Source: Arcobacter sp. (lineage in GTDB: Bacteria > Campylobacterota > Campylobacteria > Campylobacterales > Arcobacteraceae). Taken from it: a stretch of DNA of 64,000 nt. The position numbers and the translations under genes were made by a program. The DNA lies in contig PKUK01000008.1 of the NCBI GenBank assembly GCA_002869535.1, forward strand, positions 302,541 through 366,540, written 5' to 3'. The number at the start of each line of letters is the position of its first letter. Within the stretch, counting starts at the first letter, position 1. This document shows, one piece after another, positions 44,714 through 53,973 of the stretch. The notes below the pieces were generated by a model. That model searched no databases. It was not told the origin of the DNA and was given only the letters and a program-made list of their open reading frames with translations.

Positions 44714-45922
44714 ATGGAAAACAAAATAAAAGAAGCACTATTAGAAATTCAAAGAGGAAGCTTTGAAATAATAGATATTGAATCAATTGAAAAATTATTA
44801 AAAAATTATTATGAAAAAGGTGAAAATTTCTATGTGAAAGCTGGATTTGATCCAACTGCTCCAGATTTACATCTTGGACATACGGTTCTTCTTCAAAAAC
44901 TATCAGTTTTCCAAAAATTTGGAGGAATTGTTCAATTCTTAATTGGTGATTTTACAGCAAGTATTGGTGATCCAACTGGTAAAAGTGAAACAAGAAAAAT
45001 ATTATCAAAGAGCCAAGTTTTAGAAAATGCTCAAAGTTATAAAAATCAAGTATTTAAAATCTTAGATGAGAGTAAAACTGAAGTGGTATTTAATTCAAAT
45101 TGGCTAAATGACTTAGGGGCTGCAGGAATTATTGCCTTGGCTTCAAATTTAACAGTAGCTAGAATGTTAGAGCGAGATGATTTTTCTAAAAGATATGCTT
45201 CAAATACTCCTATTGCAGTAAGTGAATTTACATACCCCTTACTTCAAGGTTATGATTCTGTTCATCTAAAGTCTGATATAGAACTTGGTGGAACAGACCA
45301 AAAGTTCAACTTACTTATGGGTAGAACCTTACAAAAAGCGTATAATACAGGAAAACAACAAGCTGTTTTAATGATGCCAATTTTGGAAGGGCTTGATGGA
45401 GTTCAAAAGATGTCAAAATCCTTAAACAATTATATTGGTGTAACTGATGAAGCTAATAATATGTTTGGAAAAGTATTATCTATATCAGATGAACTTATGT
45501 GGAGATATTTTGAACTTTTATCGTCTAAATCATTAAAAGAGATAGAAGAGTTAAAAACAGGTGTACAAGATGGAACTATTCATCCAAAAGTTGTAAAAGA
45601 CTCTTTAGCTATTGAGATTGTTGATAGATTTCATGGAATGGGAGAGGGTTTAAAAGCTCAAGAAGAGTTTAAAAAAGTTTTTGCAAAAAAAGATATCCCT
45701 ACAGATATAGAAGAGTTTGAATTAAGTGATAACACTTGGGTTTGCCAAGCATTAGTTGATTCAAAATTAGTTAATTCAACTTCACAAGCTAGACGAGATG
45801 TTAAAGCAGGTGCTGTTAAAATTAATCAAGAAAAAGTAAGCGATGACAAACTAAATTTATCAAAGGGTGAATATATTTTACAAAAAGGTAAAAAAAGTTT
45901 CGCTAAGATAATAATAAAATAA
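44714..45922 (+). CDS. tyrS: Tyrosyl-tRNA synthetase
   Basis: A 402-residue class I synthetase. The HIGH-type motif is PDLHLGHT (about residues 50-57), the KMSKS loop is QKMSKSLN (about 235), and an S4 RNA-binding domain ends the protein ([20 protein letters not shown] to the C-terminus). Normal length. Confidence 0.96.
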   Translation: MENKIKEALLEIQRGSFEIIDIESIEKLLKNYYEKGENFYVKAGFDPTAPDLHLGHTVLLQKLSVFQKFGGIVQFLIGDFTASIGDPTGKSETRKILSKSQVLENAQSYKNQVFKILDESKTEVVFNSNWLNDLGAAGIIALASNLTVARMLERDDFSKRYASNTPIAVSEFTYPLLQGYDSVHLKSDIELGGTDQKFNLLMGRTLQKAYNTGKQQAVLMMPILEGLDGVQKMSKSLNNYIGVTDEANNMFGKVLSISDELMWRYFELLSSKSLKEIEELKTGVQDGTIHPKVVKDSLAIEIVDRFHGMGEGLKAQEEFKKVFAKKDIPTDIEEFELSDNTWVCQALVDSKLVNSTSQARRDVKAGAVKINQEKVSDDKLNLSKGEYILQKGKKSFAKIIIK

Positions 45923-45932
45923 AGGGCTAATT

Positions 45933-47009
45933 TTGAAAATAGGAAAATATGAAATAAAACATCCAATTATACAAGGTGGTATGGGTGTTGGTATAAGCTG
46001 GGATAAATTAGCAGGAACCGTAAGTTTAGAGGGAGGACTTGGAGTAATATCAGCAGTAGGAACTGGATATTATAAAGAAAACAAAGACCTATCTATTAAA
46101 ATGAGAAGAGAAAAACCTGTAGATGTAATGAACTTCTACAATAAAGATGCCCTTAAAAAAATCATTGACAATGCAAGAAAAATCTGTGGTGATGCACCAC
46201 TTGCTTGTAATATATTATATGCGTGTAATGACTATGGAAGAATAGTTGAAGATGCATGTGAAGCGGGTATAGACATCATCATTACAGGTGCTGGTATTCC
46301 AACAAATATGCCAGAATTTACAAAAAATTATCCAGATGTTGCACTTATACCTATTGTATCAAGTGCAAGAGCCTTAAAACTTATCTGTAAAAAATGGAAA
46401 AGATATAATAAACTTCCAGATGCAGTAATAGTAGAAGGTCCATTAAGTGGTGGACATCAAGGTTTCTCTTATGAACAATGTTTCCAAGAAGAGTTCCAAT
46501 TAGAAAATATTGTGCCTCCTGTTATTGAAGAAGCTAAAAACTGGGGAAATCCTCCAATTATAGCAGCAGGTGGAATTTGGGATAAAAATGACATTGATAA
46601 ATATTTAAATATGGGCTGTGCTGGGGTTCAAATGGCAACTAGATTTATAGGAACTTTTGAATGTGATGCTGATGTTAATATGAAAAATGTTTTAATTCAA
46701 GCTAAATCTGAAGATATAAAACTTATGAAATCTCCTGTTGGACTTCCTGCACGTGGTGTTCAAACAAACTTACAAAAATCTATGCTAGAAGGTACTGCTC
46801 CAAAAGTAGTATGTATTTCAAACTGTGTGGCTCCATGTCATAGAGGAGTTGAAGCAAAAGCTGTTGGATACTGTATTGCAGATAGACTAGGTGCTGCTTA
46901 TCAAGGTGATGTAGAGACTGGATTATTTTTTACAGGTTCAAATGGATATAAAATTGATAAAATAATTACTGTTCATGAACTTATGGAAAAATTGATAAAA
47001 GGGGAATAA
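45933..47009 (+). CDS. Nitronate monooxygenase / 2-nitropropane dioxygenase-family flavoprotein
   Basis: A 358-residue FMN-binding TIM-barrel protein. HPIIQGGMGVGISW at the start, VIVEGPLSGGHQG (active-site histidine region) and PPIIAAGGIWDKNDIDKYL are typical of the family. C-terminal cysteines (VCISNCVAPCHRG) are an unusual addition that could hold a cluster or disulfide. Real substrate unknown; the family also includes enoyl reductases. The start is TTG at 45933 with AAAGGG upstream. The amidase gene follows after a single base. Confidence 0.85.
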   Translation: MKIGKYEIKHPIIQGGMGVGISWDKLAGTVSLEGGLGVISAVGTGYYKENKDLSIKMRREKPVDVMNFYNKDALKKIIDNARKICGDAPLACNILYACNDYGRIVEDACEAGIDIIITGAGIPTNMPEFTKNYPDVALIPIVSSARALKLICKKWKRYNKLPDAVIVEGPLSGGHQGFSYEQCFQEEFQLENIVPPVIEEAKNWGNPPIIAAGGIWDKNDIDKYLNMGCAGVQMATRFIGTFECDADVNMKNVLIQAKSEDIKLMKSPVGLPARGVQTNLQKSMLEGTAPKVVCISNCVAPCHRGVEAKAVGYCIADRLGAAYQGDVETGLFFTGSNGYKIDKIITVHELMEKLIKGE

Positions 47010-47010
47010 A

Positions 47011-48363
47011 ATTTTAATCAAATTTATTCTTCTAATTCTCTTATCATATAATTTATTTGCTACATCTTCTGAATTAACTACAAAATTTAATTCAGCTAAG
47101 ATGAACTATTTAAGAGCTGTATTAAATAGTGACCAAAAAAATGAAAAAATACATTTACAAGACTTAGTCAAAATTGGGAAAAAACTCAATAAAAATACAA
47201 CAACATATGAAAAAGAACTGGAAAAACTAGCTTCAAATAATCAACCAATTCAAAAAATCGATAAAGTTCAAAAAATAGACAAAATCAAAAAAATTGAGCC
47301 TTTAAAAAAAGAACCAGAATATAAAAATTCTACATATAACATTGACAATGTTTTTGTAAAAGACAATCAAATTATTATTGATTTTAAACATTATCTTAAA
47401 AAAGATTATATTAAATTTATAGAAGAAAAAAGAGGAAATAAATATTTAGATATTTTTGATTTTAATGGTAGATTTAAAGATGCATCTCCTACTGTACTTA
47501 AAATGAATGGTGTAGATAGAATTAAAATTTTTCAATACAAATATAGAAAAATAAGAATAGAATTAATACATAGAAAAAATCTAAAAACAATATATATTAT
47601 AGGTAAAAAAAGAATAATAATAAAAGTTCTTGATATAAAAGAGAGTAAATCAAATGTTACTGCAGTAAAAACTTTATTAAATAAAAATAAAGTTATTGTT
47701 ATTGATTCAGGACATGGAGGAAAAGATTCAGGTGCAGTTGGAGATAAAAAGAGATATGAAAAAAATACTGTTTTTGCGGTAAGTAAGTATTTATACAATG
47801 ACTTGAAAAAAAGAGGTTATAGAGTTTACCTTACAAGAAATAAAGATAGATTTATTCAAGTAAAAAATAGAACAGTTTTAGCCAATAGAAAAAAAGCAGA
47901 TATTTTTATTTCCATACATGCAAATGCAGCACCTAAATCTGTAAGAGCAAAAGCAAGAGGTATTGAAACTTACTTTTTAAGTCCTGCTAGAAGTGCTAGG
48001 GCAAAAAGAGTTGCAGCCTTAGAAAATAGTTCAGATATGAATGCAATGAGTAATAACTCTCAAAATACATTTTTAACAATCTTAAATCAAAGTAAAATTA
48101 CTTCTAGTCAAAAGTTAGGTATTGATGTACAACAACACCTCTTATATAGTGCAAGAAAGAAATATAAAGATGTAGTTGATGGTGGAGTTAGAGAAGGTCC
48201 ATTTTGGGTTCTAGTGGGAGCTCAAATGCCCTCAATTCTTATAGAAATTGGTTACATTACTCATAAAGAAGAGGGAAGAAGACTTTTTGTAAAAAGCTAT
48301 CAAAAAACCTTGGCTAAAGGTATTGCTGATGGAATTGATGCTTATTTTGCAAAAAATCAGTAA
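47011..48363 (+). CDS. N-acetylmuramoyl-L-alanine amidase (Amidase_3), ATT start proposed
   Basis: A periplasmic zinc amidase that cleaves the stem peptide from peptidoglycan. The frame open from 47011 encodes a clear signal peptide (LIKFILLILLSYNLFA) upstream of the first ATG at 47101; starting at that ATG would lose it. No ATG, GTG or TTG precedes the signal peptide. ATT at 47011 lies 5 bases after AAAGGGGA, the normal spacing in this window. The catalytic domain starts VIDSGHGGKDSG, with SIHANAA and the C-terminal ILIEIGYITHKEEGR; a Lys-rich linker and an AMIN-like region (about 110-200) lie before it. The 3' end overlaps the convergent Nudix gene by 50 bases. Confidence 0.88.
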   Translation: MLIKFILLILLSYNLFATSSELTTKFNSAKMNYLRAVLNSDQKNEKIHLQDLVKIGKKLNKNTTTYEKELEKLASNNQPIQKIDKVQKIDKIKKIEPLKKEPEYKNSTYNIDNVFVKDNQIIIDFKHYLKKDYIKFIEEKRGNKYLDIFDFNGRFKDASPTVLKMNGVDRIKIFQYKYRKIRIELIHRKNLKTIYIIGKKRIIIKVLDIKESKSNVTAVKTLLNKNKVIVIDSGHGGKDSGAVGDKKRYEKNTVFAVSKYLYNDLKKRGYRVYLTRNKDRFIQVKNRTVLANRKKADIFISIHANAAPKSVRAKARGIETYFLSPARSARAKRVAALENSSDMNAMSNNSQNTFLTILNQSKITSSQKLGIDVQQHLLYSARKKYKDVVDGGVREGPFWVLVGAQMPSILIEIGYITHKEEGRRLFVKSYQKTLAKGIADGIDAYFAKNQ

Positions 48364-48769
48364 TATTATCTATTAGTTTTATCTGTTTAGTTCTAATATT
48401 TGGTAATTTAAAGATAGAAAAAAACTTCACTTTTGAGTTTTCCCAAGATAAATTATTATCTAAAAGTCTATCTTCTAAAAAATAATGGTCTAAATCTGCT
48501 ACTTTATTCGCATTTATTAGCCAAATCCCAATATCTTTTTCTAAATTAACTTGATCAAAATACTCTTCAAAATCTGAAATTTCAACTTTAATATTGCTCT
48601 CTTCAAAAAACTCTCTTTTTGCGCACTCATGTGCAGTTTCATTACTACACTTCACGCCCTTGAGACAGCCCCATTTATTAAAACTCTTTACAGACTTACA
48701 TAATAATATTTTTATATCATTATCTTCAATCTTGTACAAACACACACCATAAGCATACTTTTTTGCCAT
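48314..48769 (-). CDS. Nudix hydrolase
   Basis: A 151-residue Nudix protein. The Nudix box is recognisable as GVKCSNETAHECAKREFFEE (GxxxxxExxxxxxxREFxEE), about residues 38-58. Substrates of this group are nucleoside diphosphate derivatives or related compounds; the specific one is unknown. It starts one base from the LptF/G-like gene's stop and overlaps the convergent amidase gene at its 3' end. Confidence 0.85.
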   Translation of the reverse strand: MAKKYAYGVCLYKIEDNDIKILLCKSVKSFNKWGCLKGVKCSNETAHECAKREFFEESNIKVEISDFEEYFDQVNLEKDIGIWLINANKVADLDHYFLEDRLLDNNLSWENSKVKFFSIFKLPNIRTKQIKLIDNITDFLQNKHQFHQQYL

Positions 48770-49839
48770 TATTTATAACCTATTTTTTTGTTTATTAAAA
48801 TGTACGTAATAATATACCATAAAATAATTGGTAATAAAATAGAAAACTCTGGATTTAATACACCTGAAGATGAAAATTTATGTAGCATAAAAAATATCCC
48901 CCATATAACTAAAGTTGAAGCAATAGATAAAGAGGTAAATTTTCCTATATTAAAAAATCTACTATTAAATGATGTATATGAAAATATTAAAATTATCAAA
49001 GGTATAAAATATAAAGGGGCAACAATTTCATAGTATAGGGAAGCCCTTATTTTATCAGTATTAACATCTTGGTCATTTAAAAGTACCAATGCTGATATTG
49101 CATCTACTATTGAAAAAGATGATGTTGATTCATAAACATTATCTAAAATTTTAGGTTTAAAGCCCTCAAGGGTATATAAAAATTTTTCATAATGTATCTC
49201 AACTTTAGAACTGTTCCAATCTATATTTTTTGGTTTTTTATTAATTTTTGCATCTATTACATACCATTTGTTATTTTGAAAGTATGCTTTTTTTGCAACA
49301 ATCCCCTCTTCTATATCTTCACCTACAACTTTATAAATATGTATATCTTCAGCATATTTTTGAAGAGTATATAACTTCTTAAAGTAGACAAAATAATCAT
49401 TATATTTAACAAAAATATCACTCTTTGAATTTGTAAAGTATGTCCCTTTTAAAATCTTTGAAGTGTAATCATATGAATAAGCAAGAGGTGTAGTTTGAAG
49501 TCCAATTAGTAAAATAACTAATACCATAGATACTCTAACTACAGGCATAAAAATTTGTCTATGTCCAACCCCTAGAGATAAAGATGCAACCATTTCATTT
49601 GTTTTAACCATTATTACAATTGTAATAATCCAACCAAAAACTAAAGATAAAGGTAAGGTAAGTGTAAGTGTAAAAAAACTGTTATACAGCATGTATAATA
49701 GTTGAAGGTTTGCTGAATTTGGAAGTTCATCATAATTTTGCAAGAAGTCAATTCCCACAAAAAATATCTCTAAAGATATTAAAACTATGACAAAATTTCT
49801 AATAAATTTTTGTAGTAAATATTTTGTTATTATTCTCAT
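48769..49839 (-). CDS. LptF/LptG-family permease (YjgP/YjgQ)
   Basis: A 356-residue inner-membrane protein with six helices in two groups of three around a periplasmic domain (about 110-260), the layout of LptF/LptG in the LPS transport complex. PLSLVFGWIITIVIMVKTNEM is the coupling region typical of the family. Epsilonproteobacteria often encode the two paralogues apart; which one this is cannot be told here. It begins one base from the pth stop. Confidence 0.85.
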   Translation of the reverse strand: MRIITKYLLQKFIRNFVIVLISLEIFFVGIDFLQNYDELPNSANLQLLYMLYNSFFTLTLTLPLSLVFGWIITIVIMVKTNEMVASLSLGVGHRQIFMPVVRVSMVLVILLIGLQTTPLAYSYDYTSKILKGTYFTNSKSDIFVKYNDYFVYFKKLYTLQKYAEDIHIYKVVGEDIEEGIVAKKAYFQNNKWYVIDAKINKKPKNIDWNSSKVEIHYEKFLYTLEGFKPKILDNVYESTSSFSIVDAISALVLLNDQDVNTDKIRASLYYEIVAPLYFIPLIILIFSYTSFNSRFFNIGKFTSLSIASTLVIWGIFFMLHKFSSSGVLNPEFSILLPIILWYIITYILINKKIGYK

Positions 49840-50391
49840 TTATTTCATTGTAAATTTGGATTTTACTTCATCTATTGAATCAGTTTTCAGTGATTCTATA
49901 GCTTTGATAGTATGAGAGATTATACCTTCTAGTTTATTTAATTCTTCTTTTGAAAAGTCTGATAATACATAATTAGCAACATCCTCTTTAGATTGAGGTT
50001 TTCCAATTCCTATTCGAACACGTATATACATATTTCCAATATGAGAATCTATTGATCTTAAGCCGTTATGTCCACCATGTCCACCACCTATTTTAAACTT
50101 AACAGTTCCAAAAGGTAAATCTAAATCATCATGGATTACAATGATATCATCAAGACATAATTTATAGTACTCTTTTATTGCATGAACTGATAGTCCAGAG
50201 TTATTCATATAGGTTATTGGTTTTACAAGAAGATCATTTGATGATTTTAAAACATCTGCATTGAAGTTTGATTTGTTTATATTTGAAGTTGTAAGGTTTT
50301 TAGCTATCTCATCGATAACTAAAAAACCTACATTGTGGCGATTGTTTTCATATTTAGTCCCTGGATTACCAAGTCCTACTATTAAAAACAT
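49840..50391 (-). CDS. pth: Peptidyl-tRNA hydrolase
   Basis: A 183-residue enzyme recycling peptidyl-tRNAs. VGLGNPGTKYENNRHNVGF contains the catalytic His, and HDDLDLPFGTVKFKIGGGHGGHNGLRS region residues are conserved. It follows rplY after 9 bases, a common bacterial pairing. Confidence 0.96.
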   Translation of the reverse strand: MFLIVGLGNPGTKYENNRHNVGFLVIDEIAKNLTTSNINKSNFNADVLKSSNDLLVKPITYMNNSGLSVHAIKEYYKLCLDDIIVIHDDLDLPFGTVKFKIGGGHGGHNGLRSIDSHIGNMYIRVRIGIGKPQSKEDVANYVLSDFSKEELNKLEGIISHTIKAIESLKTDSIDEVKSKFTMK

Positions 50392-50400
50392 ATTTTTTTA

Positions 50401-50937
50401 CTACTTAGCTTTAATTACACCAACGATTGGTACTCTTGGGTCTAAATAACAATCAACACCTTCTGGCATTGTAAGATTTCTTACTAAAACGTTATCACCT
50501 GTATCTAAATCAGAAATTTTGATATGGAAATTTTCTGGTAAGTTTTCAATTGTACATTTTACTGCAACTCTTTTTTTATGGAAAACAAAAAGACCTTTGT
50601 TTTTTAAACCTTTTGGAGTTCCCTCAACAGTTACTGGCACAGTATAATTAGTTTTTACACCTGGTAAAGCAATCATTAAATCTACATGTAATAATTCAGA
50701 AGTAATAGGTGCTTTTTGGTACTCTTTTACAACTACTTTACAAGTAGTATCTCCAACTTTTACATCAAATGCAATTGTTGTTTTGTTTTTTAAGAATCTG
50801 ATAAAATAATTTCTTTTAAATGCAGCATTGATATTCTCAACACCTTTTCCATAAATATTAGCTAAAATGTAACCATCTCTTTTTAGTTGTTTAGCATTTT
50901 GCTTAGTTATACTATCTCTTACGATACCCTCTAACAT
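50401..50937 (-). CDS. rplY: 50S ribosomal protein L25/general stress protein Ctc
   Basis: A 178-residue bL25 of the long CTC type: the N-terminal 5S rRNA-binding domain (about 1-90) is followed by a beta-rich C-terminal domain ([16 protein letters not shown] onward). It is first in the rplY-pth-LptF/G-Nudix unit and has a TATAAT on the minus strand. Confidence 0.93.
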   Translation of the reverse strand: MLEGIVRDSITKQNAKQLKRDGYILANIYGKGVENINAAFKRNYFIRFLKNKTTIAFDVKVGDTTCKVVVKEYQKAPITSELLHVDLMIALPGVKTNYTVPVTVEGTPKGLKNKGLFVFHKKRVAVKCTIENLPENFHIKISDLDTGDNVLVRNLTMPEGVDCYLDPRVPIVGVIKAK

Positions 50938-50968
50938 TTTAATTCCTTATTTTAATTTAAAGTTGGGG

Positions 50969-50974
50969 ATTATA
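50969..50974 (-). promoter_or_regulatory. -10 box for rplY
   Basis: A perfect TATAAT on the minus strand, 31 bases before the rplY ATG, preceded by a T-rich stretch (AATTTTTAG). Confidence 0.5.
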
Positions 50975-51009
50975 CTAAAAATTAATTTAAACTAAGTTTA
51001 AGTTGGACT

Positions 51010-51372
51010 CTATTTTTTTAAGTTTTTTAAATAAAAGTATATAGACTTGATTTCATCATTAGTCAAAAAGTATGAAGGCATAATATTAGAACTACCTCTT
51101 TTTGTAGTCAATACATCTACAAATTTTTCAAAAGGTACGTTATTTATTGCGGGAGAATTTAAGGTCTTAGTCTCATTTTTTTTATTTTTATATTTTGCAA
51201 TAATTACACTTTTATCACCTCTATCATGGCATTTGTTACACCCTATTCCTCTTGGGTTTTCATATAACATTGCCCCATATTCATAATCAGTAATAAAAGA
51301 GTTATTTATAATATCTTTTGCAAAACATACATTATAAAATAAAAGTCAAATCGCAAAAACTACTATTCTCAA
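51010..51372 (-). pseudogene. Cytochrome c with an in-frame TGA inside its signal peptide
   Basis: The uninterrupted part (from 51270) encodes MLYENPRGIGCNKCHDRG with a CxxCH haem motif and a candidate Met ligand in NIMPSYFLT, but no signal peptide, which a c-type cytochrome needs. Reading upstream in the same frame recovers one: TTG at 51372 with AAAGG six bases before it gives MRIVVFAI, then TGA (51346-51348), then LLFYNVCFAKDIINNSF and on into the cytochrome. TGG to TGA would restore Trp in the hydrophobic core. It is 121 codons including stops. Nonsense mutation or sequence error are both possible. Confidence 0.72.
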
Positions 51373-51444
51373 ACTTAACCTTTGTATAAATTCTTTTTGG
51401 GTATTATAGCAAGCTAAAATTAAAACAGTTATAAGGTAACTAGA

Positions 51445-52305
51445 ATGGTTATATTAGATGGTAAGGCATTATCAGCAAAAATAAAAGAAGAAGTAAGAGT
51501 TGAAGTAACAGAACTTGTAAAAAATGAGCAAATCACACCAGGACTTGCAGTTATATTAGTGGGTAATGACCCTGCAAGTTCTACTTATGTAAATAGTAAA
51601 CACAAGTCATGTGAAACAGCAGGTATATATTCAGAAGTTCATACAAAAGATGAATCAATAACTCAAGAAGAGTTATTGGCTTTAATTGAAGGTATGAACA
51701 ATAACCCAAAACTTGATGGTATTTTAGTGCAATTACCACTTCCAAAACATATTGATACAACAACAGTTTTAGAAGCTATAAATCCTCTAAAAGACGTGGA
51801 TGGTTTTCACCCATACAATGTAGGAAGAATGGTTTCAAACTTAGATTCATTTTTACCAGCAACCCCTTTTGGTGTTATGAGAATGTTTGAAGAGTATGGT
51901 ATAGAATTAAGTGGTAAAAATGCAGTTGTTATTGGAAGTAGTGACATAGTTGGTAAACCAATGGCATCACTTTTAATCAATGCAAAAGCTACAGTTACAG
52001 TTTGTAACTCAAGAACAAAAGATTTAAAAGCTCATACAAAAGAGGCTGATATAGTTGTTATTGCTGTTGGCGTTCCACATTTACTAAAAGCAGACATGAT
52101 AAAAGATGGGGCTGTTGTTATTGATGTTGGTATCAACAGACTAGATAGTGGTAAATTAACAGGTGATGCTGATTTTGAAGATTGTAAAGATAAATGTTCA
52201 TTTATCACTCCAGTTCCAGGTGGAGTTGGACCTATGACTATTGGGATGTTATTAAAAAATACTCTTAAAGCTGCAAAATTAAGAGAGAAAAGAGAAAGTA
52301 ATTAA
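51445..52305 (+). CDS. folD: Bifunctional methylenetetrahydrofolate dehydrogenase/cyclohydrolase FolD
   Basis: A 286-residue enzyme interconverting methylene-, methenyl- and formyl-tetrahydrofolate. VILVGNDPASSTYVNSKHKSC with the catalytic Lys, QLPLPKHID, VIGSSDIVGKPMASLL for NADP and TPVPGGVGPMTIGML are typical. Its last base overlaps lepB's start. Confidence 0.96.
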   Translation: MVILDGKALSAKIKEEVRVEVTELVKNEQITPGLAVILVGNDPASSTYVNSKHKSCETAGIYSEVHTKDESITQEELLALIEGMNNNPKLDGILVQLPLPKHIDTTTVLEAINPLKDVDGFHPYNVGRMVSNLDSFLPATPFGVMRMFEEYGIELSGKNAVVIGSSDIVGKPMASLLINAKATVTVCNSRTKDLKAHTKEADIVVIAVGVPHLLKADMIKDGAVVIDVGINRLDSGKLTGDADFEDCKDKCSFITPVPGGVGPMTIGMLLKNTLKAAKLREKRESN

Positions 52306-53090
52306 TGTTAAAAAAACTATACAACTGGTCTAGTTCTTGGACTGGTACTATTGTAATTGTATTGAGTATCATATTTTTTGTTGCTCAAGCTTTTGTAATT
52401 CCAAGTGGGAGTATGAAAAACACTCTTTTAATAGGGGATATGCTTTTTGTAAAAAAATTTTCTTATGGTATCCCAACACCTAGACTTCCTTGGCTTGAGG
52501 TAAAAGTACTTCCTGATTTTAATGATAATGGACATCTTATAAGTGCAGAAGGACCAAGTCGAGGGGATATAGTTGTTTTTAGATATCCAAAAGAAGAGAC
52601 AATTCATTATGTAAAAAGATGTGTAGCAGTTGGTGGAGACATTGTTGCTTTACAAGATAAACATCTATTTTTACATCCAAAAGAGGGAAATGAATTTGTT
52701 AAGAAAAACTATGTTGGATATCATGTAACAGAAGTAGATGGAAAACTATTTGTAATGGACCCTTATAAAAAAGAGCATCCTGGTATTCATAACGACCCCT
52801 CAATATCAAGAATTGGAACACCTTTTAGACAACTTTTTGATATGAATCCGATTAAAATACCTGAAAATGAATATTTTATGATGGGTGATAATAGAGACCA
52901 TTCAAATGATTCTAGATTTTGGGGTACTGTTCCATACAAATATATAGTTGGAACTCCTTGGTTTATCTATTTTTCTTGGGATAAAAACTATGAAGTTAGA
53001 TGGAATAGAGTTTTTAGAACAGTTGAAAGTATAGAAAAAGAGATGGAAGGCAAAGAGCTTTCTATCAATCATGAAAAAGGAATTTATTAA
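52305..53090 (+). CDS. lepB: Signal peptidase I
   Basis: A 261-residue inner-membrane serine/lysine protease that removes signal peptides. One membrane helix (about 12-31) is followed by the catalytic PSGSMKNTLLIGD (Ser36) and the lysine motif YVKRCVAVGGD (Lys104), with MGDNRDHSNDSRFWG near the C-terminus. It is coupled with folD and rpiB by one-base overlaps. Confidence 0.96.
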   Translation: MLKKLYNWSSSWTGTIVIVLSIIFFVAQAFVIPSGSMKNTLLIGDMLFVKKFSYGIPTPRLPWLEVKVLPDFNDNGHLISAEGPSRGDIVVFRYPKEETIHYVKRCVAVGGDIVALQDKHLFLHPKEGNEFVKKNYVGYHVTEVDGKLFVMDPYKKEHPGIHNDPSISRIGTPFRQLFDMNPIKIPENEYFMMGDNRDHSNDSRFWGTVPYKYIVGTPWFIYFSWDKNYEVRWNRVFRTVESIEKEMEGKELSINHEKGIY

Positions 53091-53539
53091 TGAAATATTA
53101 TATTGGCGCAGATCATGCAGGTATTGATATAAAAGCTTATGTAAAAAAGCTTTTTGAAGCAAGAGGTCATGAAGTTATTGATTTGGGACCACAAAGCAAA
53201 GATAGAGTTGATTATCCTGATTTTGCAGAAAAAGTTTGTAAAGAAGTTTTAGCAAATGAGGGTTCAAAAGGTATTTTAATTTGTGGTTCAGGGATTGGTA
53301 TGAGTATGGCTGCTAATAAATTTGATGGAATTAGAGCAGCACTTTGTCATAATGAATACTCTGCACAAATGGCAAGAGAACATAATGATGCAAATGTAAT
53401 CTGCTTAGGTGAAAGAGTTACAGGTCCAGTTATGGTTGAAGCTATAGTTGAAGCTTGGGATAAAGCAACTTTCCAAGGTGGAAGACATGAAGGTAGAGTT
53501 AAAAAAATCAATAACCTTTTTGGTAGCTGTAGAAACTAA
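53090..53539 (+). CDS. rpiB: Ribose-5-phosphate isomerase B
   Basis: A 149-residue RpiB/LacAB-family isomerase interconverting ribose 5-phosphate and ribulose 5-phosphate. GADHAGIDIKAYVKKLFEAR, the catalytic Cys in ILICGSGIGMSMAANKF and LCHNEYSAQMAREHNDAN match RpiB. Confidence 0.95.
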   Translation: MKYYIGADHAGIDIKAYVKKLFEARGHEVIDLGPQSKDRVDYPDFAEKVCKEVLANEGSKGILICGSGIGMSMAANKFDGIRAALCHNEYSAQMAREHNDANVICLGERVTGPVMVEAIVEAWDKATFQGGRHEGRVKKINNLFGSCRN

Positions 53540-53565
53540 AGACTAAAGAGTTATCTCTTTAGTCT
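53540..53565. terminator. Bidirectional hairpin between rpiB and the GNAT gene
   Basis: Eleven-base arms AGACTAAAGAG and CTCTTTAGTCT around TTAT, overlapping the GNAT stop codon and lying just after the rpiB stop. Confidence 0.65.
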
Positions 53566-53973
53566 CATCTTAATCCCATCTTCATCATCATAAAAATTCT
53601 CTAAAATCTTTACTTTTTTAAATTCAAATTTTTCATATAGTTTTATTGCAACAGTATTTTTAACTCTTACTTCAAGTTCAAATATATCTTTGTCAAGATT
53701 TGTCAAAGAGTATTCCAACAAAGCTTTTCCCAATCCTTTTCCTTGAAACTCTTTTAAAATAGCTACAGAATAGAGTCTATAATAATTTTTTCTTTTAAGC
53801 CATAAAATATAAGCAATTATTTTTTTATCAATTACTACTTTATAAATTATATTTTTTTTCAAATGATATGAAAAAGAAGCTTTTGATAAAGCCGAACTAT
53901 CATTTGTAAAAAGAGCTTCTTCTATATTTAAAAGCTCTTTTATATCTTCCTTATTTGCTACTTGAATTTTCAT
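53551..53973 (-). CDS. GNAT-family N-acetyltransferase
   Basis: A 140-residue GNAT fold protein. The acetyl-CoA-binding motif A is visible as FQGKGLGKALLEYSL (about residues 75-90), followed by ELEVRVKNTVAIKLYEKFEF, which is reminiscent of RimI-type N-terminal acetyltransferases. The substrate is not identifiable. It overlaps the 3' end of the broken DUF2156 gene by 4 bases. Confidence 0.85.
   Translation of the reverse strand: MKIQVANKEDIKELLNIEEALFTNDSSALSKASFSYHLKKNIIYKVVIDKKIIAYILWLKRKNYYRLYSVAILKEFQGKGLGKALLEYSLTNLDKDIFELEVRVKNTVAIKLYEKFEFKKVKILENFYDDEDGIKMRLKR

Noticed and set aside
51346-51348. Selenocysteine in the cytochrome signal peptide
   Set aside because: The position is a hydrophobic signal core with no redox motif and no SECIS-like hairpin; Trp to stop is simpler.
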